Positions 8,745 to 17,200 of a stretch of 64,000 nt of DNA are shown piece after piece. Position numbers and translations under genes: made by a program. Every line of letters starts with the position of its first letter. Within the stretch, counting starts at the first letter, position 1. The notes below the pieces were generated by a model that was not told where the DNA came from, searched no databases, and worked only from the letters and a program-made list of their open reading frames with translations. This DNA is from SP197 sp965242595 (lineage in GTDB: Bacteria; Pseudomonadota; Alphaproteobacteria; SP197): assembly GCA_965242595.1 (NCBI GenBank), contig OZ251464.1:1674001-1738000 (forward strand), in the 5' to 3' direction.

Positions 8745-9662
8745 ATGAAGATCGATCTTCTTGCTCCGGCCGCGCTGGCGGTCGCCATGTTAACGCTCGC
8801 CGCCTGTGGCGGTGGGGGCGGTGGCAGTTCGACCGTCGCTCCCCCGGCGGATGAGGAAGGGGCGCAAAGCCTGACGGGATCGCAGCCGCCCGCCGAGAGC
8901 GCCGCCGCGCAAGGCGCGCGGGCGGACGGCATCCTGGGGCGCGCCGATTCGCTCATCGTCTCCAGCCTGTATGGAAATTCGACCCATCCGCAGGTTCCTA
9001 CCTTCACGCTTCGCTCCAATTGCCAGGGGACGACCTGCGCCTTTCGTGAGCCACGCTCGGGGGCATCGGTGACAGTCAGCCTGAGCGAGCTCGAGGCCAC
9101 CTCTTCGACCAGGGACGGAATTAGCCTGACCAGGAACGGGATCACCCTGCACCAAGGCGCCGCCGACGATCTCGAGTACTATGGCGCCTGGATGCAACAC
9201 GCCGCTTTCGCGCTCCAACAGGAGACGGGAACCATCGCTTTCGAGGGCGCGGACTACCGCTGGCGGGCGCGCTATGGCATCGCCGGTGGCGATCTGACCG
9301 GGAGCTTGCCGACCGACATCGCCGCCACCTGGCGCGGCGTCATGGTCGGAACCCCGGCGCAGGGAGACCTGGCCGGCAATGTGCTGCAAGGAGACGCAAC
9401 CTTGGTCTATGGCTTCGGCGAGGGCAACGCCATGCTCGATGCGGCGTTCACCGACATCAAGGATCTGAACCGTCTCGCCGCCCATTCGGTCGAAAGTGTC
9501 CGCTTCGACGATGTGCCGGTGCAGGGCAACGGAACCTTCAGCGCCGGTGGGACGGGAAGCCGCATCCAGGGCGCTTTCTATGGCCCGGACCAGGTCGAAG
9601 CGGCCGGCGTGTTCGAACGATCCAACATCGTCGGCGCCTTCGGAGCCATTAAGGCGCCGTAA
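8745..9662 (+). CDS. Surface lipoprotein with TbpB-like beta-barrel domain
   Basis: 305 residues. A lipoprotein signal ends in LAACGGGGGG, so the mature protein starts at the lipidated cysteine and a glycine-rich linker. The C-terminal half has the signature end of transferrin-binding-protein-B-type eight-stranded barrels: IQGAFYGPDQVEAAGVF followed by GAFGAIK. Family members are surface lipoproteins that bind host iron proteins or other ligands, or are haem- and complement-related. No TonB-dependent receptor or SLAM gene is adjacent, so the ligand is open. The start is fixed by an upstream G-rich ribosome-binding site. Confidence 0.75.
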   Translation: MKIDLLAPAALAVAMLTLAACGGGGGGSSTVAPPADEEGAQSLTGSQPPAESAAAQGARADGILGRADSLIVSSLYGNSTHPQVPTFTLRSNCQGTTCAFREPRSGASVTVSLSELEATSSTRDGISLTRNGITLHQGAADDLEYYGAWMQHAAFALQQETGTIAFEGADYRWRARYGIAGGDLTGSLPTDIAATWRGVMVGTPAQGDLAGNVLQGDATLVYGFGEGNAMLDAAFTDIKDLNRLAAHSVESVRFDDVPVQGNGTFSAGGTGSRIQGAFYGPDQVEAAGVFERSNIVGAFGAIKAP

Positions 9663-9705
9663 CCGCGCCAGGACATGCGGCCCACCGCCAGGAGCCGCGC
9701 CGCCT

Positions 9706-10878
9706 TCAGGGCGAAAGTGGCGCGGCGCCGGCCCCGGCCAGCATCTCCAGCCCCTCCTCGGTGAACAGCCAGGTGCCGCCGGCCAGCACGCCCCTGCCCT
9801 CCCCCGGCGGCGCGATCCAGGCGTGCAGCACGAAGGCCATGCCGGGTTGCAGCCGCTGGTCGCTGCCGCCCGCGATCTGCCCCGCGATCTGTAATGTCTC
9901 CAGCCATACCGGCGGATAGGCGATGCCGATGCCGTAGCCGAAACGCATGGTGGCCGCCTCTTCCAGGCCGGCCCGGCGCAGCGGTTCCAGCGACGCCTGT
10001 TCCACCTCGGCCACCGGCACGCCCGGGCGGATGGCGGCGATGCCGCGCCGCAGCCCGTGGCAGGCCAGCGCGTAGAGTTCGCGCTCTTCGCGCGCCGGGG
10101 CGCCCGCCGCCAGGGTGGCCATGGCGACCGCGTGATAGCGGCGCTGGACACCGGCGAACTCGGCATGGACCACATCGCCCGGCTCGATCGCGCGCGCCAG
10201 GGGGGTGGCGTGGCCGCCGGCGCTGCGCGGCCCCGACGCCAGCTCGACCGGGATCGCCCAGTAATCGGAACCGGCCCGCCGCACCGCCGCCTCGATCTCG
10301 GCGGCCAGCGCGATCTCCGTCATCCCCGGGCGCAGCGTCCGGCGCATGGCGGTCAGCCCCGCCTCGGCAAAGGCGCCGGCCCGGCGCAGGCAGGCGATTT
10401 CGGCCTCGGATTTCAGCCAGCGCAGGTCGCCGATCGGCGCCGTGGCATCCACCAGCGTGGCCGGGGCCAGTGCCCGTTCCAGCCGCCGCCCCCAATCCCA
10501 GGGCAGGGCGGCGGAGGCGGCCTCGATCCCCACCCGGCCCGCCTTCGGGACCCGGTCGTCAAGCGCCTCGGCGATGCGCCCCGCCGGGTCGTCGCGGTGA
10601 AGGCGGTAGCTGCGAACATCGTCGATCCAGGCGCTTTCGCGGGCCAGCGGCACATCGACATCGCGCAGCACCAGCACCGGGGGCAGCTCTTCGGCCGCCA
10701 GCACCAGGGCCTGGGGGCCGTTGGCGGCGGCCCAGGAATCGTAGCCCACCAGATAGAACAGGCTTTCCGGCGCCACGCAGATGCAGGCATCCAGCCCGGC
10801 CCGCCTCAGCGCCGCCCGGGCCCGGGCCAGGCGGCGGGCGTGTTCGTCGCGGGGAAAGGCGGCATGGGCGGGCGTCAT
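9706..10878 (-). CDS. M24-family pita-bread hydrolase without metal ligands (creatinase/ectoine-hydrolase type)
   Basis: 390 residues: N-terminal creatinase-like domain (about 1-150, FYLVGYDSW) and C-terminal pita-bread domain. In true M24 metallopeptidases the C-terminal domain has Asp, Asp, His, Glu, Glu ligands. Here the first two positions read HAEFAGVQRRYHAVAM and the His position GYGIGIAYPPVWLE, so the ligand set is gone. This matches the non-metal branch that includes creatinase and ectoine hydrolase, which open amidine or ring C-N bonds. Substrate unknown. Divergent from the monooxygenase with a palindrome between them. Confidence 0.75.
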   Translation of the reverse strand: MTPAHAAFPRDEHARRLARARAALRRAGLDACICVAPESLFYLVGYDSWAAANGPQALVLAAEELPPVLVLRDVDVPLARESAWIDDVRSYRLHRDDPAGRIAEALDDRVPKAGRVGIEAASAALPWDWGRRLERALAPATLVDATAPIGDLRWLKSEAEIACLRRAGAFAEAGLTAMRRTLRPGMTEIALAAEIEAAVRRAGSDYWAIPVELASGPRSAGGHATPLARAIEPGDVVHAEFAGVQRRYHAVAMATLAAGAPAREERELYALACHGLRRGIAAIRPGVPVAEVEQASLEPLRRAGLEEAATMRFGYGIGIAYPPVWLETLQIAGQIAGGSDQRLQPGMAFVLHAWIAPPGEGRGVLAGGTWLFTEEGLEMLAGAGAAPLSP

Positions 10879-10909
10879 GGCGGCCTCCGGCGGCGCAGGG
10901 CGAAGCGCC

Positions 10910-10935
10910 GTCTCACATGCTCATATATGCGAGAC
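10910..10935. promoter_or_regulatory. 26-bp operator-like dyad between divergent genes
   Basis: The arms GTCTCACAT (10910-10918) and ATGCGAGAC (10927-10935) are inverted copies with one mismatch, separated by 8 bp. It lies in the 135-bp gap between the M24 protein and the monooxygenase, in an AT-rich patch within GC-rich DNA. This is a plausible site for a dimeric regulator acting on both genes. No regulator gene is next to it. Confidence 0.4.
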
Positions 10936-11013
10936 GGGCGGGAGAAGGCGAGCGGCGGCTTCCACCCGGTCGTGGCTTTCGCTAAGGTCGCCGGCGATCT
11001 CTGGGACGCCGCC

Positions 11014-12642
11014 ATGACCGCTTCCGGCCACCGCGCCGCAGCACCGGACGCCTTCGACATGGCCATCGTCGGGGCGGGTTTCTCGGGCATGTATATGCTC
11101 CACCTGGCGCGGCGGCTGGGGCTGCGCGCCATCGTCCTGGACGCGGCCAGCGATGTCGGCGGCACCTGGTATTGGAACCGCTATCCCGGCGCCCGCTGCG
11201 ATATCGAAAGCATGGATTACTCCTATTCCTTCTCGGAGGAGCTGCAACAGCAATGGCAGTGGCGGGAACGCTATGCCGCCCAGGGCGAAATCCTGGATTA
11301 TGCCCGCCATGTCGCCACGCGCTTCGATTTCTACCGCGATATCCGCTTTGCCACCCGCATCGCCTCCGCCCATTACGACGCCGATGCCGGCCTGTGGCGC
11401 CTGCAAAGCGCGGCGGGCGAGCGCTTCGCCGCCCGCTACTGCATCATGGCGACGGGCTGCCTGTCGCTGCCGCGCCGCCCCGGCTTCCAGGGCCTGGAAG
11501 ACCTGCAACGGCCCTGGTATCACACCGGGCTGTGGCCCCATGAGGGGGTGGATGTCACCGGCCTGAACATCGGCATCGTCGGCACCGGCTCGTCGGCGAT
11601 CCAGTCGATCCCGGTGCTGGCCCGCAAGGCGCGCCATCTCACCGTCTTTCAGCGCACGCCCAACTTTTCGGTCCCCGCCTGGAACCGGGCGCTGGACGCC
11701 GGCGAGGCGCGCCGCATCAAGGCCGATTACGGCGCCTTTCGCGAGCGGGCGCGCTATTCCGCCAGCGGCTTCAATGTCGAGGAAGGCAGCGAATCGGGCC
11801 TCGCCGTCTCCCCCCAGCGCCGCCGCCATATTCTGGAGCGCCGCTGGGCCGAAGGCGGTTTCGCCGTTCAGTCCGCCTTCAGCGACGTCGAGACCGACGC
11901 ACAGGTCAACCGCATGGTGGTCGATTTCGTCCACGACAAAATCCGCCGCAAGGTGGACGATCCGGCCACCGCCAGGCTGTTGTGCCCCACCAGCCACCCC
12001 TTCGGCACCAAGCGGCTGTGCGTCGATAGCGGCTATTACGAAACCTACAACCGCCCCAATGTGAAGCTGGTGGACGTCCGCGCGCGCCCCATCGCCCGCA
12101 TCCTGCCCGAAGGGCTGGAGCTGGCCGACGGCACCCGCTTCGCCTTCGATGCCCTGATCTTCGCCACCGGCTTCGACGCCATGACCGGGCCGCTGCTGGA
12201 TATCGACCTGCGCGGCCGCGCCGGCCTGCCGCTGGGCCAGAAATGGCGCCACGGCCCGCGCACCTATCTGGGCCTCGCCATGGCCGGTTTTCCCAATCTG
12301 TTCGCGGTCACGGGGCCGCAAAGCCCCTCCGTGCTCACCAACATGATCACGGCCATCGAACAGCACGTGGAATGGATCGCCGCCTGCATCGCCCATCTGG
12401 AGGCCAGCGGCCAGGGCTGGATCGAGGCCCGGGGCGAGGCCGAAGACGCCTGGGTAGAACACAACAACCAGGTGGGCGACGAAACCCTCTATCCGCTGGC
12501 GGATTCCTGGTATGTCGGCGCCAACATCCCCGGCAAACCCCGTGTTTTCCTTCCCTATATCGGCGGCCTGGACAATTACCGCCGCCACTGCGACCAGGTG
12601 GCCGCCGCCGGCTATCGCGGCTTCGAGATGGGCGCCGCCTAG
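11014..12642 (+). CDS. Flavin-containing Baeyer-Villiger-type monooxygenase
   Basis: 542 residues. FAD-binding GAGFSGMYML at about 15-24 and GTWYWNRYPGARCD; NADPH-binding GIVGTGSSAIQ at about 188-198. Between them lies the Baeyer-Villiger fingerprint FxGxxxxxxxWYHTGLWP. Family enzymes insert oxygen next to a carbonyl of cyclic or aromatic ketones using NADPH and O2; many are promiscuous. The TAG stop at 12640-12642 falls inside a 31-bp copy of the autotransporter 3' end, so the exact C-terminus may have been set by a recombination event. Downstream accessory DNA begins here. Confidence 0.9.
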   Translation: MTASGHRAAAPDAFDMAIVGAGFSGMYMLHLARRLGLRAIVLDAASDVGGTWYWNRYPGARCDIESMDYSYSFSEELQQQWQWRERYAAQGEILDYARHVATRFDFYRDIRFATRIASAHYDADAGLWRLQSAAGERFAARYCIMATGCLSLPRRPGFQGLEDLQRPWYHTGLWPHEGVDVTGLNIGIVGTGSSAIQSIPVLARKARHLTVFQRTPNFSVPAWNRALDAGEARRIKADYGAFRERARYSASGFNVEEGSESGLAVSPQRRRHILERRWAEGGFAVQSAFSDVETDAQVNRMVVDFVHDKIRRKVDDPATARLLCPTSHPFGTKRLCVDSGYYETYNRPNVKLVDVRARPIARILPEGLELADGTRFAFDALIFATGFDAMTGPLLDIDLRGRAGLPLGQKWRHGPRTYLGLAMAGFPNLFAVTGPQSPSVLTNMITAIEQHVEWIAACIAHLEASGQGWIEARGEAEDAWVEHNNQVGDETLYPLADSWYVGANIPGKPRVFLPYIGGLDNYRRHCDQVAAAGYRGFEMGAA

Positions 12643-12667
12643 AACGGCAGGCGTCATCCGGCCAGCA
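12637..12667. repeat. Displaced relic of the autotransporter 3' end (copy 1)
   Basis: 31 bp that match 13649-13679, the true 3' end of autotransporter 1, at 30 of 31 positions. On the minus strand it reads as the last codons before a stop (CTG CCG TTC TAG), except that the mismatch turns the Trp codon into TGA. It begins inside the monooxygenase stop codon. Homology fades after 12667. Together with copy 2 it brackets the abiJ gene as a direct repeat. Confidence 0.85.
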
Positions 12668-12776
12668 ATGCCATCAGGAATTCCGTAATCGGCTCTCAAC
12701 TATCGACTTGACAGTCTCTATCGCAGCCAGCCATCATTAGCCCTTCATCGATACGATGAGTGGAAGGATTTACTTT

Positions 12777-13574
12777 ATGACTGAACGTTTCTCGGATCGC
12801 CAAGGCTATCGACCGACTGCCAAGAAAATCACCGTCCGCGAGGATGCTCCCTCAGAATTGCGAGACGCCATTCCCTTAATTGCCGAAGCGATGGGCATGA
12901 AGCCGTCCGCTATGCGACGAGTGATCTGTAGAATCTTGTTAATACGAGATGATTCGAACAGTTGGACAGAGTATCCAAATATCTGGGATGAAGTCGATTG
13001 GCTTATGAGAAATGCTCCATGGTACAAAGTCTATGATATTGCCGAGAAATTCTATACCGAGCTCGCTAACAGCCGCCAATGGGACTCACATTCTGCGGAC
13101 GAGTTCGAGCGTCGTTTGAATGACTTCTTCGTAGAAAACGGCATTGGCTGGGAATTGCGTGACGGCCAGATCACCCACAGAGGCTCGGAGACTTTCGCCA
13201 GGAGTACTCACGAAACCCCTGCCCAGCTGGAAGAGTCGGGCTTCCGGCGGGCAGCCGGCGAAATGCGGGAGGCCCTGAAGGACATCTCCCGTCGCCCGGA
13301 ACCGGATATCACCGGTGCCATTCAACACGCCATGGCGGCGCTCGAAGCAACCGCGCGCGAAGTTTCCGGTCAACCCAATCCGACACTAGGCAAGCTCGTG
13401 CCCATGCTCGACTTGACCGCGCCCCTTGACCAAGCCGTGCATAAACTCTGGGGCTATGCTTCCGACCGTGGCCGCCATATCCGGGAGCGACAAACCGTTG
13501 ATCGCGCCGAAGCCGAGCTGATCGTTTCCGTCGCCGGCTCCCTTTGCGCCTTCCTGGTTCAGCGTCACCCCTGA
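12777..13574 (+). CDS. AbiJ-type abortive-infection protein (AbiJ-NTD4 plus Abi_C/HEPN)
   Basis: 265 residues from ATG 12777, supported by AAGGA 8 bp upstream; an in-frame ATG at 12756 lacks such a site. Residues 1-90 (MTERFSDRQGYRP, VCRILL-like helix, EYPNIWDEV, YKVYDIAEKF) fit the AbiJ N-terminal domain 4. Residues about 177-262 fit the Abi_C HEPN-type domain: AIQHAMAALEATAREVSG, TLGKLV, LWGYASDRGRHIRE. HEPN proteins of this kind are usually RNases that arrest phage-infected cells. Base composition is lower in GC than its neighbours, which suggests transfer. Single gene, convergent with autotransporter 1. Confidence 0.8.
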   Translation: MTERFSDRQGYRPTAKKITVREDAPSELRDAIPLIAEAMGMKPSAMRRVICRILLIRDDSNSWTEYPNIWDEVDWLMRNAPWYKVYDIAEKFYTELANSRQWDSHSADEFERRLNDFFVENGIGWELRDGQITHRGSETFARSTHETPAQLEESGFRRAAGEMREALKDISRRPEPDITGAIQHAMAALEATAREVSGQPNPTLGKLVPMLDLTAPLDQAVHKLWGYASDRGRHIRERQTVDRAEAELIVSVAGSLCAFLVQRHP

Positions 13575-13648
13575 AACCGTCGCTCGATAGCATGCCGACT
13601 GTTCTTGGCTCCGACAATTGCCGGCCTGTCCCCGCGCGGCGAAATGGC

Positions 13649-13679
13649 GCCTAGAACGGCAGGCGCCATCCGGCCAGCA
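13649..13679. repeat. Autotransporter 3' end repeat (copy 2, in the intact gene)
   Basis: This is the genuine end of autotransporter 1: on the minus strand it encodes the final residues LLAGWRLPF and the TAG stop. It is the reference for the relic at 12637-12667 (30/31) and for the end of autotransporter 2 at 17170-17200 (29/31). Confidence 0.85.
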
Positions 13680-14960
13680 GGGAGAGTTCCGGGCTGTTGC
13701 CGGCCACATGGCCGGGCTGAAGCGAAAGGTTGGTACCCAGCCGCAGCTCGCCATCGCCGGCAGGGCGATGCCACGCCGCGCCCACATCCAGCTGATGACC
13801 CGAAGGGCGCACCGACGACTCCACAACCTCGCGCAGGATGGCGCCGCTGCGATCCCGCCCGGTGGGGATGGAAAGCCGCAGCCGCCCACGCTCCACCCGC
13901 AGCGGGCGCGACAGCGAAAGACGCACCAGCCCGCCATCCGACAGAACCCGTTCCCCGGAGACGCTGAGCGCCGAAGTCGCAAGCCTGGACACATCGCTGA
14001 CCAGCCCAGGCCGCGCCCGGGCCGAAACCACGCCCAGCTCGGCAGAGGCGGAAAGACGCCAGCCCGCCAGGCCCGCGCGAACATCGGCCCCGGCAAAGGC
14101 CGTCCCCGCCGCCAGGCCACCGAACGCACCGGCAGCATCCGCCCCCACCGCCCCATCGAACTCGCGGATCAGCCCCAGACGCGCCCCGAACCGCCCCTCC
14201 GGCGGCTGCCACGCCAGCAGCGCGCCCGCCACCCGCGCCGCCTCCCACTCCTCGCCGCCCAGCTGGCGCGAGGACGCAAAGGCCGAAACCTGCCATTCCT
14301 CGCCACCCGTCACCGCAACACCGCCAGACGACAGCGGCGCCAAGCCCATATGGCCCCAATCGCCACCCTCCCCAGATGCCTGTGGGCGGTTCACCGCCAG
14401 ACGCAGGCGGGTGGTGGCAAACGGCATCTCTACCGCCCCGCCGCCGGGCCACATCTGGACGCTGCCGCCAGCCCAGCCATAACGCTTGCCCGCCGGCGCC
14501 ATCAGCTGCCCCAGCCGTTCCGCCAGCCCCGGGCGCGAAGCCGGGGCCGCAAAGCCGCCCAGATCGACCCAGAACGGCGCATCCAGCTCGTCGAACAGCG
14601 CCAGCTCGCGCCCGCGCATGGCGGCAGCCAGGCCATCGCCGAAGGCCGCCCCACCCCGCAGCACACTGGTGGAAGCCGGCACCCGAACGCCGCCGACCGT
14701 CTCCCCCAGCACCACCGACACCGAACCCACCGGGCGCGTCGCCGCATCCAGATCCATCACCCCGCGCCCGACGCTGGCCGACAGCTCGCAATCGGAACGA
14801 TCGCCGTCCAGGTCCAGATATTCGGGACATCGCCCGTCGGGGAACTCCGACGCATCGTCGGGCGTGACGTCGGCGGTCTCCAACAGGCGCTCCAGAACCT
14901 CGTGGTTGCCCAGCTGGCCGCGGAAATACTGCTTCACAATCGCCAGGCCGGCCGCAACCA
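13651..14960 (-). repeat. Translocator block, near-identical to 17172-18500
   Basis: About 1.3 kb covering the last part of the passenger and the whole barrel is nearly the same in both autotransporter genes. Short stretches compared by eye differ at only a few percent of bases. Upstream of about 14960 the passengers diverge quickly. The two blocks are direct repeats about 3.5 kb apart, so homologous recombination could delete or exchange the intervening HEPN gene and passenger. Confidence 0.85.
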
Positions 14961-16224
14961 GGGGCGCCGAATAAGAGGTGCCTCCAGAGTAGCTATAGCC
15001 TTGCGCTCCCGTTATTCGCACTCCCTCCCGGATTGTGGGGCCGAAAAAGGCAACCAATATGGCCTCGCCCGGGGCGGCGATACACCATTCGGCGGCGACG
15101 CCGCAACGGTTGGAAAAATCGGCTATCTCCCCGTCTTCCCCGGTCGCCACCACCGCCACCCAATGGCTGCGCAACTCCTCAATATAGACCGGGAGTCCGG
15201 CGACGACAGCGGGCGAACTGGCGTCGATCTTCTCCATGTGGCAATTGACCGTTCCTTCGTCGCACTGTCTGTTGTTGTGGTTCCCGGCCGCGCGCACCAG
15301 AAGAACCTTGTCGCCCGCTTGCTTGTCGCCTTGTTCCGCCACCCGGATGAAGTCGTCCAGCGCACCCCGCAGTTGGCCTGCGTTGTAGTTTTCGATCAAT
15401 CCCTCATAGCCGAAGCTCATGTTCACGATGTCGATGTCGGGATCGGCCAGAACCTCGCTCAAATTATCGGCGATACCCCTATCGGCTCCAGTTAATCTCG
15501 CGATCAAGATGGGGCGGTATGGCTCGCTATCGCCGGGCGGCCCCCCCAAGGAAATCGGGAACACCTTCACGGCGGCTCCCCAGGCGGCACCGTGAAAGTT
15601 GTACTCAGAAAGGTTATCTGAGGGAACCGTATTGTCGCGCTGCGCGGCGATGATGCTGGCCACCGCCGTGCCGTGGCTGGGGCGGCTGCCATCGTCACCG
15701 GCGGCCAGCGGTTCACTGGTCAACAGGATCTGGCTCACCTTGGTGAAATCGAACTCCCAATGGCGCTCGTCGAGGCCGGTGTCGATGACGGCAATGGTGA
15801 CACCCGCGCCCGGCAGCACCAGGGGGGCATCCGGGATCTGGATGCGGGCATAAGCACAGGCCGCCTTCACGCCGCGAAGGCTGTAATGGGCGTTCCGCCC
15901 ATCGCCTGTAGCGCTGTATTCGGGATGGTTCTTGAAGACGTCGGCGCCCGCAGGGCATGGGGGGGGGGCCGGCGGCGGTGGGGGCGGCGGAGGCGGTGGT
16001 GGTGGCGGTGGTTCGGGCGCGGGTGGCGCGGGCTGCTGAGGCATCGGGGCGGGTGTTGGCGCCGGTTCGGCTGGCACCGGAGGAATCGGCTCGGCTGTCG
16101 GCACCGCAACGCCCCCGCCGCCTCCCCCACAGGCGGAAAGCGCGATGGCGCAGGCCGCCAGCACAGGCAGCACAGGCGCCCAAGTCAGCGCCCGCATATC
16201 CCGCATACCGGTCCCAAGCGACAT
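13651..16224 (-). CDS. Lipidated S8 (subtilisin) autotransporter 1
   Basis: 857 residues from ATG 16224, chosen for the strong GGAAGGAG upstream; the frame opens 17 codons earlier. A lipobox LSACGG is followed by a long proline-rich linker, the subtilase passenger, and a C-terminal beta-barrel ending in phenylalanine (WRLPF). The catalytic triad is visible: Asp in AVIDTGLDERHWEF, His in SHGTAVASI, Ser in GGTSYSAPL. Family models are the lipidated surface proteases NalP and SphB1, which cut other surface proteins. The last 430 residues are nearly identical to autotransporter 2. A ten-base cytosine run on the coding strand lies at the linker/passenger border. Confidence 0.88.
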   Translation of the reverse strand: MSLGTGMRDMRALTWAPVLPVLAACAIALSACGGGGGGVAVPTAEPIPPVPAEPAPTPAPMPQQPAPPAPEPPPPPPPPPPPPPPAPPPCPAGADVFKNHPEYSATGDGRNAHYSLRGVKAACAYARIQIPDAPLVLPGAGVTIAVIDTGLDERHWEFDFTKVSQILLTSEPLAAGDDGSRPSHGTAVASIIAAQRDNTVPSDNLSEYNFHGAAWGAAVKVFPISLGGPPGDSEPYRPILIARLTGADRGIADNLSEVLADPDIDIVNMSFGYEGLIENYNAGQLRGALDDFIRVAEQGDKQAGDKVLLVRAAGNHNNRQCDEGTVNCHMEKIDASSPAVVAGLPVYIEELRSHWVAVVATGEDGEIADFSNRCGVAAEWCIAAPGEAILVAFFGPTIREGVRITGAQGYSYSGGTSYSAPLVAAGLAIVKQYFRGQLGNHEVLERLLETADVTPDDASEFPDGRCPEYLDLDGDRSDCELSASVGRGVMDLDAATRPVGSVSVVLGETVGGVRVPASTSVLRGGAAFGDGLAAAMRGRELALFDELDAPFWVDLGGFAAPASRPGLAERLGQLMAPAGKRYGWAGGSVQMWPGGGAVEMPFATTRLRLAVNRPQASGEGGDWGHMGLAPLSSGGVAVTGGEEWQVSAFASSRQLGGEEWEAARVAGALLAWQPPEGRFGARLGLIREFDGAVGADAAGAFGGLAAGTAFAGADVRAGLAGWRLSASAELGVVSARARPGLVSDVSRLATSALSVSGERVLSDGGLVRLSLSRPLRVERGRLRLSIPTGRDRSGAILREVVESSVRPSGHQLDVGAAWHRPAGDGELRLGTNLSLQPGHVAGNSPELSLLAGWRLPF
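15959..15968. repeat. G10 tract (C10 on the coding strand) in autotransporter 1
   Basis: Ten consecutive G on the plus strand, which read as ten C in the gene, coding for the end of the proline linker just before the conserved Cys-Pro of the passenger. A slip by one base would cut translation before the protease domain. This is the classic layout of a contingency locus; nalP in Neisseria is switched by a cytosine tract. Confidence 0.75.
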
Positions 16225-16314
16225 CGCCCACTCCTTCCCGCAACCCGTGCTGCCAGCGTTACCACGACCGATCATGGTGAGAAGACTGCCTCTACGTTCT
16301 GCCCGCCGCGCCGA

Positions 16315-17151
16315 TCAATCGACGATGATCCCGATACTCCGGAGACCCTTCTTCGCATCGAACGAATCGAGTTCGCACCGCTTGTCTATCGTTTCCAACC
16401 CGGTTTTCTCTGCATCTGGAATCGGCGCGAAGAAACGATGGATGCGACCATTTTTGAAAACCAGATAGTCATATCGTCCGGCATAGTCCGGTCCCCACAG
16501 AAGCTCGATTCGGTTGCCCTCCTCTCCCCACCCGGGCAAGTTCATTCGAACCATCAGCCAGTCATGCTGATGCCTCAATCTACGCCATTGGAGTCGCCAA
16601 CTGTATGTGGCTTTATCCGCCTTGTCGTCCCCTTTGTCAATCGATCCAATAAGATGCACGCACCCTTCAACGACCTCGTGCATGAAATCGATGCTCACAA
16701 GCGGCATCGCTATATCGTTTCCCTCTTCCGTTAGAAAATACCGCCAGTCGAAGGAGCCAGTATGGCGGCTCTTGCCTTTCTGTCCGCCGTCCAGATTCTC
16801 AAGAAAATCGTCGAGCGTTGCCAGTGGAAATTTGCTCATACCGGGGGCTGCACCGCGAAAGTCGTCATAATATGTCCGCAAAACCTTCTGGTCCTGCGCG
16901 CAAAGCTTGGCGAACAAGCAAGACAAATCATGCGTCCTGGGCGGTGCGTTGTCACGCATATGAAGAACGGCCTTGAGGCCTTGCTCGATCAGGAAGTATC
17001 CCGCAACCACATATCCCCAACCCTGTGCAACCATGTGTGGAATCATGTCCGGGCAGATGGGTGTTGCTTGATATTTTTGGCGTTCTTTCTGCAACGCCGT
17101 CCCAAGCCACATCCGGATGTCTATCGCCTTCTTGTAGGTGGTCTTGTCCAT
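16315..17151 (-). CDS. HEPN-like protein of unknown function between the autotransporters
   Basis: 278 residues from ATG 17151. The N-terminal part (about 10-95) is all helical and looks HEPN-like: AGYFLIEQGLKAVL followed by PPRTHDLSCLFAKL, the kind of KALKALL...THDL pattern seen in minimal HEPN and Abi proteins. The rest is unfamiliar, rich in Trp and Tyr (SWRLQWRRLRHQHDWLMV). The start lies only 20 bp behind the stop of autotransporter 2 on the same strand, and autotransporter 1 follows after 90 bp, so one transcript could carry all three. Base composition is lower in GC than the flanks. RNase or toxin activity is an inference. Confidence 0.6.
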   Translation of the reverse strand: MDKTTYKKAIDIRMWLGTALQKERQKYQATPICPDMIPHMVAQGWGYVVAGYFLIEQGLKAVLHMRDNAPPRTHDLSCLFAKLCAQDQKVLRTYYDDFRGAAPGMSKFPLATLDDFLENLDGGQKGKSRHTGSFDWRYFLTEEGNDIAMPLVSIDFMHEVVEGCVHLIGSIDKGDDKADKATYSWRLQWRRLRHQHDWLMVRMNLPGWGEEGNRIELLWGPDYAGRYDYLVFKNGRIHRFFAPIPDAEKTGLETIDKRCELDSFDAKKGLRSIGIIVD

Positions 17152-17169
17152 CGCTTGCACGCCTTCGCC

Positions 17170-17200
17170 GCCTAGAACGGCATGCGCCATCCGGCGAGCA
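17170..17200. repeat. Autotransporter 3' end repeat (copy 3, in the intact gene)
   Basis: Genuine end of autotransporter 2, encoding LLAGWRMPF and TAG on the minus strand. It differs from copy 2 at two of 31 positions. It shares with the relic at 12637 the extra bases cgccgcctag before the stop, which copy 2 lacks. Confidence 0.8.
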
